This document shows positions 31,979 through 39,521 of a DNA stretch of 41,945 nt, piece by piece. This DNA is from Pseudomonas gingeri (lineage in GTDB: Bacteria; Pseudomonadota; Gammaproteobacteria; Pseudomonadales; Pseudomonadaceae): the NCBI RefSeq assembly GCF_013385635.1, contig NZ_JACAPR010000014.1, positions 34,482-76,426 on the forward strand, given 5' to 3'. Positions within the stretch are counted from its first letter, which is position 1, and the number at the start of each line of letters is the position of its first letter. The notes under the pieces were generated by a model, which saw only the letters and a list, made by a program, of their open reading frames with translations, did not search any database and was not told where the DNA came from. Position numbers and translations under genes: made by a program.

Positions 31979-33316
31979 TTAGAGGATATACCGCGACAGG
32001 TCTTCGTTCTGCGCCAATTCGCCGAGGTGGCTGTTGACGTAGGCGGCGTCGATACGAATCGGCTCGGCACCCTGGGCACCCGCCAGGTCGCCGGCGCTGA
32101 ACGAGACTTCCTCCAGCAGGCGCTCGAGCAGTGTGTGCAGGCGACGGGCACCGATGTTCTCGGTTTTCTCGTTGACCTGCCAGGCGATTTCGGCGAGACG
32201 CTTGATGCCGTCCGGCTGGAACTCGATGTTCAGGCCTTCGGTTTTCAGCAACTCGCGATACTGCTCGGTGAGCGAGGCGTGGGGTTCGCTGAGGATGCGC
32301 TCGAAGTCTTCCGGGCTCAGCGCCTTGAGTTCGACACGGATCGGCAGGCGGCCTTGCAGCTCGGGCACCAGGTCGCTTGGCTTGCTCAGGTGGAACGCAC
32401 CGGAAGCGATGAACAGGATGTGGTCGGTCTTGACCATGCCCAGCTTGGTGTTGACGGTACAGCCTTCGATCAGTGGCAGCAGGTCGCGTTGCACACCTTC
32501 ACGGGAAACGTCGGCACCCCCGACATTGCCGCGCTTGGCGACCTTGTCGATTTCGTCGATAAAGACGATGCCATGCTGCTCGACCGCTTCCAGGGCCTTG
32601 GCCTTCAGCTCTTCGTCGTTGACCAGGCGCCCGGCCTCTTCGTCGCGGACCAGCTTGAGCGCGTCCTTGATCTTGAGCTTGCGGTTCTTGCGCTTGCCCT
32701 TGCCCATGTTGGCGAACAGGCTTTGCAACTGATTGGTCATTTCTTCCATGCCCGGTGGCGCGGAGATATCGACGCCGGCGTGTTCCGCAACCTCGATTTC
32801 GATCTCCTTGTCATCCAGCTGGCCTTCACGCAGGCGCTTGCGGAACAGCTGGCGGGTGTTGGAGTCCTGGCTCGGCGCGGGATCTTCGTTGAAGCCCATG
32901 CGTGCCGGTGGCAGCAGTGCGTCGAGAATGCGTTCCTCGGCGGCGTCCTCGGCACGGTGGCGGACCTTGACGATCTCCTGTTCGCGCAGCAGCTTGATCG
33001 CGGCGTCGGCCAGGTCGCGGATGATCGATTCGACGTCGCGCCCGACATAACCGACTTCGGTGAATTTGGTCGCTTCGACCTTGATGAACGGTGCGTTGGC
33101 CAGCTTGGCCAGGCGCCGGGCGATTTCGGTCTTGCCGACGCCGGTCGGGCCGATCATCAGGATGTTCTTGGGGGTTACTTCGACGCGCAGCTCTTCGGGC
33201 AACTGCATCCGGCGCCAGCGGTTACGCAGCGCAATGGCAACGGCGCGCTTGGCATCGTCCTGGCCGATGATATGGCGATTGAGTTCGTGGACGATTTCGC
33301 GGGGAGTCATGGACAT
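31979..33316 (-). CDS. hslU: ATP-dependent protease ATPase subunit HslU
   Basis: Hexameric AAA+ unfoldase (ClpY) that feeds proteins into the HslV peptidase. The 445-aa product shows IIGQDDAKRAVAIALRNRWRR at the start, Walker A GPTGVGKT (56-63), the pore loop GYVGRD, the long I-domain (about 105-240), Walker B GIVFIDEIDK, and the sensor/C-terminal region. The C-terminus (EDLSRYIL) is the peptide that docks into HslV. Translation probably starts at the ATG at 33316 (MSMTPREIV); a further in-frame ATG two codons on is possible. It follows hslV by 56 bases and shares its heat-shock promoter. Confidence 0.98.
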   Translation of the reverse strand: MSMTPREIVHELNRHIIGQDDAKRAVAIALRNRWRRMQLPEELRVEVTPKNILMIGPTGVGKTEIARRLAKLANAPFIKVEATKFTEVGYVGRDVESIIRDLADAAIKLLREQEIVKVRHRAEDAAEERILDALLPPARMGFNEDPAPSQDSNTRQLFRKRLREGQLDDKEIEIEVAEHAGVDISAPPGMEEMTNQLQSLFANMGKGKRKNRKLKIKDALKLVRDEEAGRLVNDEELKAKALEAVEQHGIVFIDEIDKVAKRGNVGGADVSREGVQRDLLPLIEGCTVNTKLGMVKTDHILFIASGAFHLSKPSDLVPELQGRLPIRVELKALSPEDFERILSEPHASLTEQYRELLKTEGLNIEFQPDGIKRLAEIAWQVNEKTENIGARRLHTLLERLLEEVSFSAGDLAGAQGAEPIRIDAAYVNSHLGELAQNEDLSRYIL

Positions 33317-33372
33317 GATATGTGGGGTCCTCAAGCGGTGGTGATCAGCGTAGACACAGGTCTGGCACTGCT

Positions 33373-33903
33373 TTATTCCGCGAGGTCCTGCTCCTCAATA
33401 GTGAAGTTGTGATTGGTGAATACGCAAATATCCCCGGCGATCCCGAGGGCGGTTTCGACGATTTCCCGGGCTGACAGATCGGTCTTCTTCAGCAGGGCGC
33501 TGGCCGCGGCCTGGGCATAACCGCCACCGGAGCCCATGGCGATCAGGCCGTGTTCCGGTTCGACGACATCGCCGTTGCCGGTGATGATCAGCGACGCATC
33601 CTTGTTGGCAACCGCCAGCATGGCCTCCAGGCGGCTCAGGGAGCGGTCGGTACGCCACTCCTTGGCCAGTTCGACGGCGGCCCGGACCAGATGGCCCTGG
33701 TGTTTTTCCAGCTGGCCTTCAAAACGTTCGAACAGGGTGAAGGCGTCGGCGGTGGCCCCGGCGAAACCGGCGAGCACCTGGCCGTGGTAGAGACGCCGGA
33801 CTTTTTTCGCGTTGCCCTTCATGACGGTATTGCCCAGGGAAACCTGGCCGTCGCCGCCCATGACGACTTTGCCGTGGCGACGAACTGAAACGATGGTGGT
33901 CAA
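33373..33903 (-). CDS. hslV: ATP-dependent protease peptidase subunit HslV
   Basis: Proteasome-like peptidase (ClpQ) that forms a double hexamer and degrades proteins unfolded by HslU. Translation begins at the rare codon TTG (33903), with GGAG 7 bases upstream; the next residues TTIVSVRRHGKVVMGGDGQV fit the family exactly, and the Thr after the initiator Met is the catalytic N-terminal nucleophile. The 176-aa length is normal. An ATG far upstream (34029) would add a non-homologous, Pro-rich 42-residue extension that would block exposure of the Thr. The RpoH-type promoter lies 46 bases upstream. Confidence 0.96.
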   Translation of the reverse strand: MTTIVSVRRHGKVVMGGDGQVSLGNTVMKGNAKKVRRLYHGQVLAGFAGATADAFTLFERFEGQLEKHQGHLVRAAVELAKEWRTDRSLSRLEAMLAVANKDASLIITGNGDVVEPEHGLIAMGSGGGYAQAAASALLKKTDLSAREIVETALGIAGDICVFTNHNFTIEEQDLAE

Positions 33904-33948
33904 GGGAGAGTCTCCACGCAGCGGGGCGAAAATGCCTGATGGAAACTG

Positions 33949-33976
33949 ATATGGGGGTGGTGCCGGGATTTTCAAC
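33949..33976 (-). promoter_or_regulatory. RpoH (sigma-32) heat-shock promoter of hslVU
   Basis: On the minus strand GTTGAAA (the -35 region) and CCCCATAT (the -10 region) are 13 bases apart, matching the sigma-32 consensus CTTGAAA/CCCCATNT nearly perfectly. Transcription would start about 35-40 bases before the TTG start of hslV. Heat-shock control of hslVU is well established in E. coli. Confidence 0.8.
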
Positions 33977-34071
33977 CGAAAGTAGGGCAGAGGGACGAGC
34001 GGTGTAGGAAAGAGATTATTCAATCTCATTCGACAGGCCCCAAGGTCAGGCTCAACCTTTTGTGGCGAGCG

Positions 34072-34180
34072 GGCTTGCCCGCGCTGGGCTGCGAAGCAGC
34101 CCTAAAATCAATCACCTCGGTTTACCTGATAGACCGCGTTCGCTGATTTTAGGGGCGCTTCGCGCCCCAGCGCGGGCAAG
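34072..34180. repeat. Large cruciform-type REP structure
   Basis: Arms of about 38 bases (34074-34111 and 34143-34180) are inverted copies: CTTGCCCGCGCTGG and CCAGCGCGGGCAAG at the ends, TAAAATCA and TGATTTTA at the centre. Inside each arm sits a smaller hairpin, GGGCTGC/GCAGCCC and GGGGCGC/GCGCCCC. It fills the gap between the FtsN-like gene and hslV. Confidence 0.8.
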
Positions 34181-34191
34181 TTGCAGTGTGC

Positions 34192-34911
34192 TTAGCGACT
34201 CTGGCGTTGTTGTAACAACAGGTTGCTGAAGCCGCTGCCGGCCAATTGTTTCTGCGCCGTGGTCAATTGCTCGCGGTTGCTGAACGGACCGACCAGCACC
34301 CGGTACCAGGTCTCTTCCTTGACGGTGCCGGACTCGACCGACACGGCCTGGCCGAGCAGGATGATCTGTGCACGGACCTTGTCGGCATCGGCCTCCTTGC
34401 GGAATGAACCGGCCTGCAGGAAGAACTGCGTCACCGCCGCCGGTGCCGGCTTGGCCACGGGTGGCGGTGGCGGCGGGGTAATCCCGGCCAGCGCCGCCTG
34501 GGCCCGCGCGGTGTCGATCTTGGCCGCTTCGGCCGGGGTCACCGGGGTCACCGGCGTGGTCGGCGTCGGCACGGTCTGCGGCGTCGGCAGGGTTTTCTCC
34601 GGCACGGCTTCCGGTGGCACGATGACTTCCGATTCCGGCAGCAAGGTGTAGAAGTCGTACTTCGGCTTCACCGGCTGGGTCGGGCTCGGCGGGGTCTTGT
34701 TGGCTTCGGCGATCTTGGTCGCTTTCTGCTGCTCCTGCTTGACCCGCTTGACGTCATCGCCCCGGCCCGGCTCGAGTTTCATCAGGAACACGACAAAGGC
34801 GCCCACGCCAAGCCCGATGGCCAGCCACAACCAGCCCGGGATCGGTTTTTTCGCAGGAGCTTGGTAACGGCTGGCGCCACGTTTGGGTGCGGGTTTTTTC
34901 TTGGCTGCCAA
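34192..34911 (-). CDS. SPOR-domain cell-division protein, FtsN-like
   Basis: A 239-aa bitopic membrane protein: basic N-terminus (AAKKKPAPKRG), one membrane helix at about 25-45 (IPGWLWLAIGLGVGAFVVFLMKL), a Pro/Thr-rich periplasmic linker and a C-terminal SPOR domain (about 160-235; FFLQAGSFRKEADADKVRAQ, WYRVLVGPFSNREQL). SPOR domains bind denuded peptidoglycan at the septum. E. coli has ftsN beside hslVU and priA-rpmE, and the order is the same here, so this is probably the FtsN counterpart. The start codon is TTG at 34911, one base after the argS stop; the only other Met is far inside the membrane helix. Ribosome-binding sequence is weak, suggesting coupling to argS. Confidence 0.9.
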   Translation of the reverse strand: MAAKKKPAPKRGASRYQAPAKKPIPGWLWLAIGLGVGAFVVFLMKLEPGRGDDVKRVKQEQQKATKIAEANKTPPSPTQPVKPKYDFYTLLPESEVIVPPEAVPEKTLPTPQTVPTPTTPVTPVTPAEAAKIDTARAQAALAGITPPPPPPVAKPAPAAVTQFFLQAGSFRKEADADKVRAQIILLGQAVSVESGTVKEETWYRVLVGPFSNREQLTTAQKQLAGSGFSNLLLQQRQSR

Positions 34912-34912
34912 C

Positions 34913-36649
34913 TTACATACGCTCCAGAGTTTCCAGGCCCAGCAGCTCCAGGCCTTGCTTGAGGGTGCGGCCGGTCAGTGCGGCGAGACGCAGGCGGCTC
35001 TGCATCCGCGCCGGGGTGTCGGCGGTCAGGATCGGGCAGTTCTCGTAGAAGCTGGAGAACAGGCCGGCGACATCGTACAGGTAGGTGCAGAGGATGTGCG
35101 GCGTGCCTTTTTCGGCGACGCTGTTGAGGACTTCGCCGAATTGCGCCAGCCTGGCCGCCAGTTCCTGCTCATGGGCGGCTTCGAGCACGATCTGGCCGTC
35201 GACTTCGCTGAAATCCTTGCCCAGTTTGCGCAATACACCGGCCACGCGGGTGTAGGCGTACAGCAGGTACGGTGCGGTGTTGCCTTCGAAGTTGAGCATC
35301 AGGTCGAAGTTGAAGCTGTAGTCGCTGGCACGGTGCTTGGACAGGTCGGCGTACTTCACCGCGCCGATACCGACGACCTTGGCGATCTCGCGCAGGTCGT
35401 TCTCGGGCAGTTCCGGGTTCTTTTCCTTGACCAGGTTGTAGGCGCGCTCGCGGGCTTCGGTCAGCAGGTCGATCAGCTTCACGGTGCCGCCGTCGCGGGT
35501 CTTGAACGGGCGGCCGTCGGCGCCGTTCATGGTGCCGAAGCCCATGTGCTCCATTTCCATCGGGTGGCCGACGAAGCCGGCCTTGCGCGCCACGGCGAAC
35601 ACTTGCTGGAAGTGCAGGGCCTGGCGCTGGTCGACGAAGTACAGCGCGCGATCGGCTTTGAGCACGTTGCTGCGGTAGCGCACGGCGGCCAGGTCGGTGG
35701 TGGCGTAGAGATAGCCGCCGTCGGCCTTGACGATGATCACCGGCAGCGGTTCGCCGTCGGCGTTCTTGAACTCGTCGAGGAACACGCACTGGGCGCCGTT
35801 GCTCTCGACCAGCATGCCCTTGGCCTTGAGGTCGTTGACCACATTGATCAGGTCGTCGTTATAGGCGCTTTCGCCCATGACATCGGCCATGGTCAGCTTG
35901 ACGTTGAGCAACTCGTAGATTTTCTGGCAGTGGGACAGCGAGATGTCCTTGAAGCGCGTCCACAGCGCCAGGCAATCCGCATCGCCGGCCTGCAGCTTGA
36001 CCACCAGGCCACGGGCGCGGTCGGCGAACTCGCTGGACTCGTCGAAGCGCTGCTTGGCGGCGCGGTAGAAGTTCTCCAGGTCCGACAGCTCTTCGCTGGT
36101 GATCGGGTTTTCCTGCAGGTAGGCCATCAGCATGCCGAACTGCGTGCCCCAGTCGCCGACGTGGTTCTGGCGCACCACGGTGTCGCCGAGGAACTCCAGG
36201 ACCCGCGCGACGCCGTCGCCAATGATGGTCGAACGCAAGTGGCCGACGTGCATTTCCTTGGCGAGGTTGGGCGCCGACAGGTCGACCACGGTGCGTTGCG
36301 CCGGGCCGGCCTTGCGTACGCCGACGCTGGCATCGGCCAGCGCGGCATCGAGGCGCGCGGCCAGGGCCTGGGTGTTCTGGAAGAAGTTGATGAAGCCCGG
36401 GCCGGCGATTTCCGCCTTGCTGACGTTGTCATCGGCCGGCAGCGCGGCGATCAGCTTTTCCGCCAGGTCGCGGGGCTTCAGGCCGGCGGGTTTGGCCAGC
36501 ATCATGGCGATGTTGCTGGCGAAGTCGCCGTGGGTCTTGTCCCGGGTGTTTTCGACCTGGATCGCCGGCGTCAGGCCATCAGGCAACACACCTTCGTTGA
36601 CGAGTTGGGTGAGGGCTTGCTGGATCAGCTGGCGAATGGTGTCTTTCAT
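34913..36649 (-). CDS. argS: Arginyl-tRNA synthetase
   Basis: Class I aminoacyl-tRNA synthetase that charges tRNA-Arg. The 578-aa protein has the N-terminal tRNA-D-loop domain (HGDFASNIAMMLAK), the HIGH signature as HVGH (134-137) in LAKEMHVGHLRSTIIGD and the catalytic Rossmann region, including ADGGYLYATTDLAA. The KMSKS region is relaxed as usual for ArgS (GRPFKTRDGGTVKL). The C-terminal anticodon-binding helices end FETLERM-like (GLETLERM). The ATG at 36649 is chosen over an upstream one at 36670, which gives an extra MRSKEKT. A good promoter lies about 60 bases upstream. The stop is one base before the FtsN-like gene. Confidence 0.97.
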   Translation of the reverse strand: MKDTIRQLIQQALTQLVNEGVLPDGLTPAIQVENTRDKTHGDFASNIAMMLAKPAGLKPRDLAEKLIAALPADDNVSKAEIAGPGFINFFQNTQALAARLDAALADASVGVRKAGPAQRTVVDLSAPNLAKEMHVGHLRSTIIGDGVARVLEFLGDTVVRQNHVGDWGTQFGMLMAYLQENPITSEELSDLENFYRAAKQRFDESSEFADRARGLVVKLQAGDADCLALWTRFKDISLSHCQKIYELLNVKLTMADVMGESAYNDDLINVVNDLKAKGMLVESNGAQCVFLDEFKNADGEPLPVIIVKADGGYLYATTDLAAVRYRSNVLKADRALYFVDQRQALHFQQVFAVARKAGFVGHPMEMEHMGFGTMNGADGRPFKTRDGGTVKLIDLLTEARERAYNLVKEKNPELPENDLREIAKVVGIGAVKYADLSKHRASDYSFNFDLMLNFEGNTAPYLLYAYTRVAGVLRKLGKDFSEVDGQIVLEAAHEQELAARLAQFGEVLNSVAEKGTPHILCTYLYDVAGLFSSFYENCPILTADTPARMQSRLRLAALTGRTLKQGLELLGLETLERM

Positions 36650-36709
36650 GGTCTTCTCTTTCGACCGCAAGCGCGGCGGCGCTTCGATGCGCAGGTGGAA
36701 AAACTGGGC

Positions 36710-36738
36710 ATTATCCGTTGCCGGGGCGAGCTTGCCAA
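36710..36738 (-). promoter_or_regulatory. Sigma-70 promoter of argS
   Basis: On the minus strand TTGGCA and GATAAT are separated by 17 bases, the optimal spacing, with 5 of 6 matches in each hexamer. Transcription would start about 55 bases before the argS ATG. Confidence 0.65.
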
Positions 36739-36779
36739 CCTTAGTCGACAGGCCGTGGTGCTGGGGCGGCTGTCAGGCC

Positions 36780-36859
36780 GCTATCGCCGGCAAGCCGGCT
36801 CCTACAGGGGCATACGTCGTCCACAAAATCATTTTAGGAGCCGGCTTGCCGGCGATAGC
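36780..36859. repeat. REP pair in reversed orientation between priA and argS
   Basis: ATCGCCGGCAAGCCGGCTCC... on the left and AGGAGCCGGCTTGCCGGCGA on the right: the two REP copies point the opposite way to those of the other REPINs in the window, so the GGCGAT ends face outward. About 29 bases separate them. Confidence 0.8.
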
Positions 36860-36869
36860 GTCAGTCCGG

Positions 36870-39089
36870 TCAGTACAGATCCACCGGATCGACATCCAGC
36901 GACCAGCGTACCTGCCGTCCGCTGGGCATCTGTTCCAGCACCAGCAGCCAACTGCTCAGCAAACGGTGCAACGGCGCCCGGGCATTGGCCTGCAGCAGCA
37001 ATTGCGCCCGATAGCGCCCGGCCCGGCGCTCCATCGGTGCCGGCACCGGCCCCAGCAACTCGATGCCGCCCAGGCTCATTTCCGCCAGGAGGCGCTCGGC
37101 CTCACTACAGGCCTCATCGAGAAAACCTTCGGCCTGTCCCGGTTTGTGGGCTTCGGCGCGCAACAGCGCCAGGTGGGCAAAGGGCGGCAAGCCGGCGGCG
37201 CGGCGCTCGCTCAAGGCTTGTTCGGCAAAGGCGAAATATCCCTGCTCGGTGAGCTGGATCAGCAGCGGGTGGTCCGCCAGATGGGTCTGGATGATGACCT
37301 TGCCCGGCTCCTCCGCACGCCCGGCCCGGCCCGCCACCTGGACGATCAACTGCGCCATGCGTTCGCTGGCGCGGAAGTCGCCGGAAAACAGTCCGCCATC
37401 GGCGTCGAGGATCGACACCAGGGTCACCCGGGGGAAATGATGTCCTTTGGCTAGCATCTGCGTTCCGACGAGTATGCAAGGCTGGCCTTTCTGGATCGTG
37501 GCGAACAACTGGTTCATCGCATCCTTGCGCGAGGTGCTGTCACGGTCGACCCGCAGCACCGGGTAATCGGGGAACAGGATGCCCAACCGCTCTTCGGCGC
37601 GCTCGGTGCCGGCACCCACCGGACGCAGGTCGACCTTGCCGCATTGCGGGCAGTTGCGCGGGAGGCGTTCGACATGGCCGCAGTGGTGACAGCGCAATTC
37701 GCCATGGCGCTGGTGCACGGTCATGCGGGCATCGCAGCGCTCGCACTCGGACATCCAGCCGCAATCGTGGCACAGCAGGGTCGGGGCGAAGCCGCGGCGG
37801 TTGAGAAACACCAGGACCTGCTGGCCTGCCGCGAGGGTCTGGCCGATGGCTTGCTGCATCGGTCCGGAGATGCCGCTGTCCAGCGGCCGGCTTTTCACGT
37901 CCAGGCGCAGGAAGCGTGGCTGCTTGGCGCCGCCGGCCCGCTCGTTCAGGCGCAGCAGGCCGTAGCGACCGATATAGGCGTTGTGCAGGCTTTCCAGGGA
38001 CGGGGTGGCCGAGCCCAGGACAATCGGGATGTTTTCCTGGCGGGCGCGCACCAGTGCCAGGTCGCGGGCGTGATAGCGCAGGCCTTCCTGCTGTTTATAG
38101 GAGCCGTCGTGCTCCTCATCGATGATGATCAGCCCGGGATTTTTCATCGGTGTGAACAGCGCCGAACGGGTGCCGATGATGATATCGGCCTCGCCGTCCC
38201 GCGCCGCGAGCCAGGCGTCCAGGCGCTCGCGATCATTGACCGCCGAGTGCAGCAGGGCGATCCGTGCGTTGAAGCGTTGTTCGAAGCGCGCCAGGGTCTG
38301 CGGGCCGAGGTTGATCTCGGGGATCAGCACCAGGGCCTGTTTGCCGGCTTCGAGGGTTTCGCGGATCAATTGCAGGTAGACCTCGGTCTTGCCGCTGCCG
38401 GTGACGCCGGCCAGCAGAAAGGCGTGGAAACTGCCGAAGCCGGCGCGAATCGCCGTGCAGGCGGCGCGTTGTTCGTCGTTGAGCGGTAGCTCCGGTTGCG
38501 CCAGCCAGTGTTCGTGGCGTTCGCCGGGGGCATGGCGACGGATCTCCACCTGCACCAGGTCCTTGGCCAGCAGCAGGTCGAGGCTGTCCTTGCTCAGCAT
38601 CAGTTTGCTCAACAGCTGATGAGCCACGCCGTGCGGGTGCTGGGCCAGGGTCGCCAGGGCTTCACGCTGGCGCGGTGCGCGGGCGATGCGCGGGTCGTCG
38701 AGCCTGGCGCCGGGCGCGATCGACCAGAACCGTTCCTGGCGCGCCTCGGCCAGTTCGCCCTGGCGCAGCAGCACCGGCAAGGCCCAGCTCAAGGTGTCGC
38801 CGAGGCTGTGCTGGTAATACTGCGCCGTCCACAGACAGAGCTTGAACAGCGCGGGCGGCAGCGGTGGCGTGGCATCGAGCAGGGCCAGCGCCGGCTTGAG
38901 CTTTTCCGCGGGGACCTCGCTGTGGTCGGCGACCTCCACCAGGATGCCGATCATTTCCCGTCGGCCAAACGGCACCCGCACCCGCATGCCGGGATGCAGC
39001 TCACTGCGCAGCACACCCTGGGGCGCGCGATAGTCGAACAGGCGGCGCAGGGGGGAGGGCAGGGCAAGGCGCAGAATGGCGTCGGGCAC
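36870..39089 (-). CDS. priA: Primosomal protein N' (replication restart helicase PriA)
   Basis: 3'-to-5' superfamily-2 DNA helicase that recognises stalled forks and reloads the replisome. The 739-aa protein has the N-terminal 3'-DNA-binding domain (FDYRAPQGVLRSELHPGMRVRVPFG), Walker A GVTGSGKT (228-235), the DEAH-like IIDEEHDGSYKQ, and the eight-cysteine zinc-binding insert (CHDCGWMSECERC...CHHCGH...CPQCG, about 435-490). It ends RWSLDVDPVDLY, typical of the family. The start is GTG at 39089. It diverges from rpmE, whose promoter lies in the 164-base gap between them. Confidence 0.97.
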   Translation of the reverse strand: MPDAILRLALPSPLRRLFDYRAPQGVLRSELHPGMRVRVPFGRREMIGILVEVADHSEVPAEKLKPALALLDATPPLPPALFKLCLWTAQYYQHSLGDTLSWALPVLLRQGELAEARQERFWSIAPGARLDDPRIARAPRQREALATLAQHPHGVAHQLLSKLMLSKDSLDLLLAKDLVQVEIRRHAPGERHEHWLAQPELPLNDEQRAACTAIRAGFGSFHAFLLAGVTGSGKTEVYLQLIRETLEAGKQALVLIPEINLGPQTLARFEQRFNARIALLHSAVNDRERLDAWLAARDGEADIIIGTRSALFTPMKNPGLIIIDEEHDGSYKQQEGLRYHARDLALVRARQENIPIVLGSATPSLESLHNAYIGRYGLLRLNERAGGAKQPRFLRLDVKSRPLDSGISGPMQQAIGQTLAAGQQVLVFLNRRGFAPTLLCHDCGWMSECERCDARMTVHQRHGELRCHHCGHVERLPRNCPQCGKVDLRPVGAGTERAEERLGILFPDYPVLRVDRDSTSRKDAMNQLFATIQKGQPCILVGTQMLAKGHHFPRVTLVSILDADGGLFSGDFRASERMAQLIVQVAGRAGRAEEPGKVIIQTHLADHPLLIQLTEQGYFAFAEQALSERRAAGLPPFAHLALLRAEAHKPGQAEGFLDEACSEAERLLAEMSLGGIELLGPVPAPMERRAGRYRAQLLLQANARAPLHRLLSSWLLVLEQMPSGRQVRWSLDVDPVDLY

Positions 39090-39156
39090 GCGGTTTTCTC
39101 GGGTGGTGTAATGAAGAAGGGCGCGAGCCTAGCAGACGGCCGGTGTGCGTGACAGC

Positions 39157-39184
39157 TTGCTTCATTTTGCAGGGCTGGTATTAT
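39157..39184 (+). promoter_or_regulatory. Sigma-70 promoter of rpmE
   Basis: TTGCTT and TATTAT are 16 bases apart, with GG just before the -10 box. Transcription would start near 39191, leaving a 5' leader of about 63 bases before rpmE. Confidence 0.6.
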
Positions 39185-39190
39185 CGCCGG

Positions 39191-39253
39191 CCAAATTACG
39201 TGCGGTGTTCAACAATAGTGTTGAGCGGCGGCACGCTAGCCGAGGAAGTCCCC
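39191..39253 (+). promoter_or_regulatory. Structured leader of rpmE (possible L31 autoregulatory site)
   Basis: TCAACA-ATAG-TGTTGA forms a perfect 6-bp stem at 39209-39224, flanked by GC-rich arms (GTGCGG / GGCGGCAC-like). Autogenous control of rpmE by L31 is reported for E. coli and gammaproteobacterial L31 leaders have been proposed; whether this one belongs to that family needs covariance comparison. Confidence 0.4.
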
Positions 39254-39472
39254 ATGAAAGCTGATATCCATCCAGAATACCCAGCAGTTGCCGTGACTTG
39301 CAGCTGCGGCAACAAGTTCGAAACCCGTTCGACTTTCGCCAAGCCACTGTCGATCGACGTGTGCAACGAGTGCCACCCGTTCTACACCGGTAAGCAGAAG
39401 ACTCTGGACACCGGCGGCCGCGTTCAGAAGTTCGCCGATCGTTTCGGTGCATTCGGTGCGAAGAAGGCCTAA
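39254..39472 (+). CDS. rpmE: 50S ribosomal protein L31 (zinc-binding type)
   Basis: Structural protein of the large ribosomal subunit, bridging to the small subunit. The 72-aa protein starts MKADIHPEYPAV and has the two zinc-ligand pairs CSC (16 and 18) and CNEC (37 and 40), so it is the zinc-containing type A form, not the zinc-free paralogue made on zinc starvation. AGGA is 7 bases before the ATG at 39254; the frame is open further upstream but has no homology there. The terminator that follows lies inside the coding sequence of the next gene. Confidence 0.98.
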   Translation: MKADIHPEYPAVAVTCSCGNKFETRSTFAKPLSIDVCNECHPFYTGKQKTLDTGGRVQKFADRFGAFGAKKA

Positions 39473-39521
39473 GGCTTTTTTCCCTGGAAGGCCTGTTCGG
39501 CTGTTCCACGCTGATGGCTCT

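Noticed and set aside
34883..37252. A 789-codon plus-strand open frame opposite argS
   Set aside because: It is antisense to well-conserved argS and priA, has His/Gln/Gly-rich composition typical of reverse frames in GC-rich genes, and has no start context. The same applies to the long reverse frames at 416-1741, 1826-3490, 4086-5030, 10054-12234, 11837-13369 and 15702-17567.
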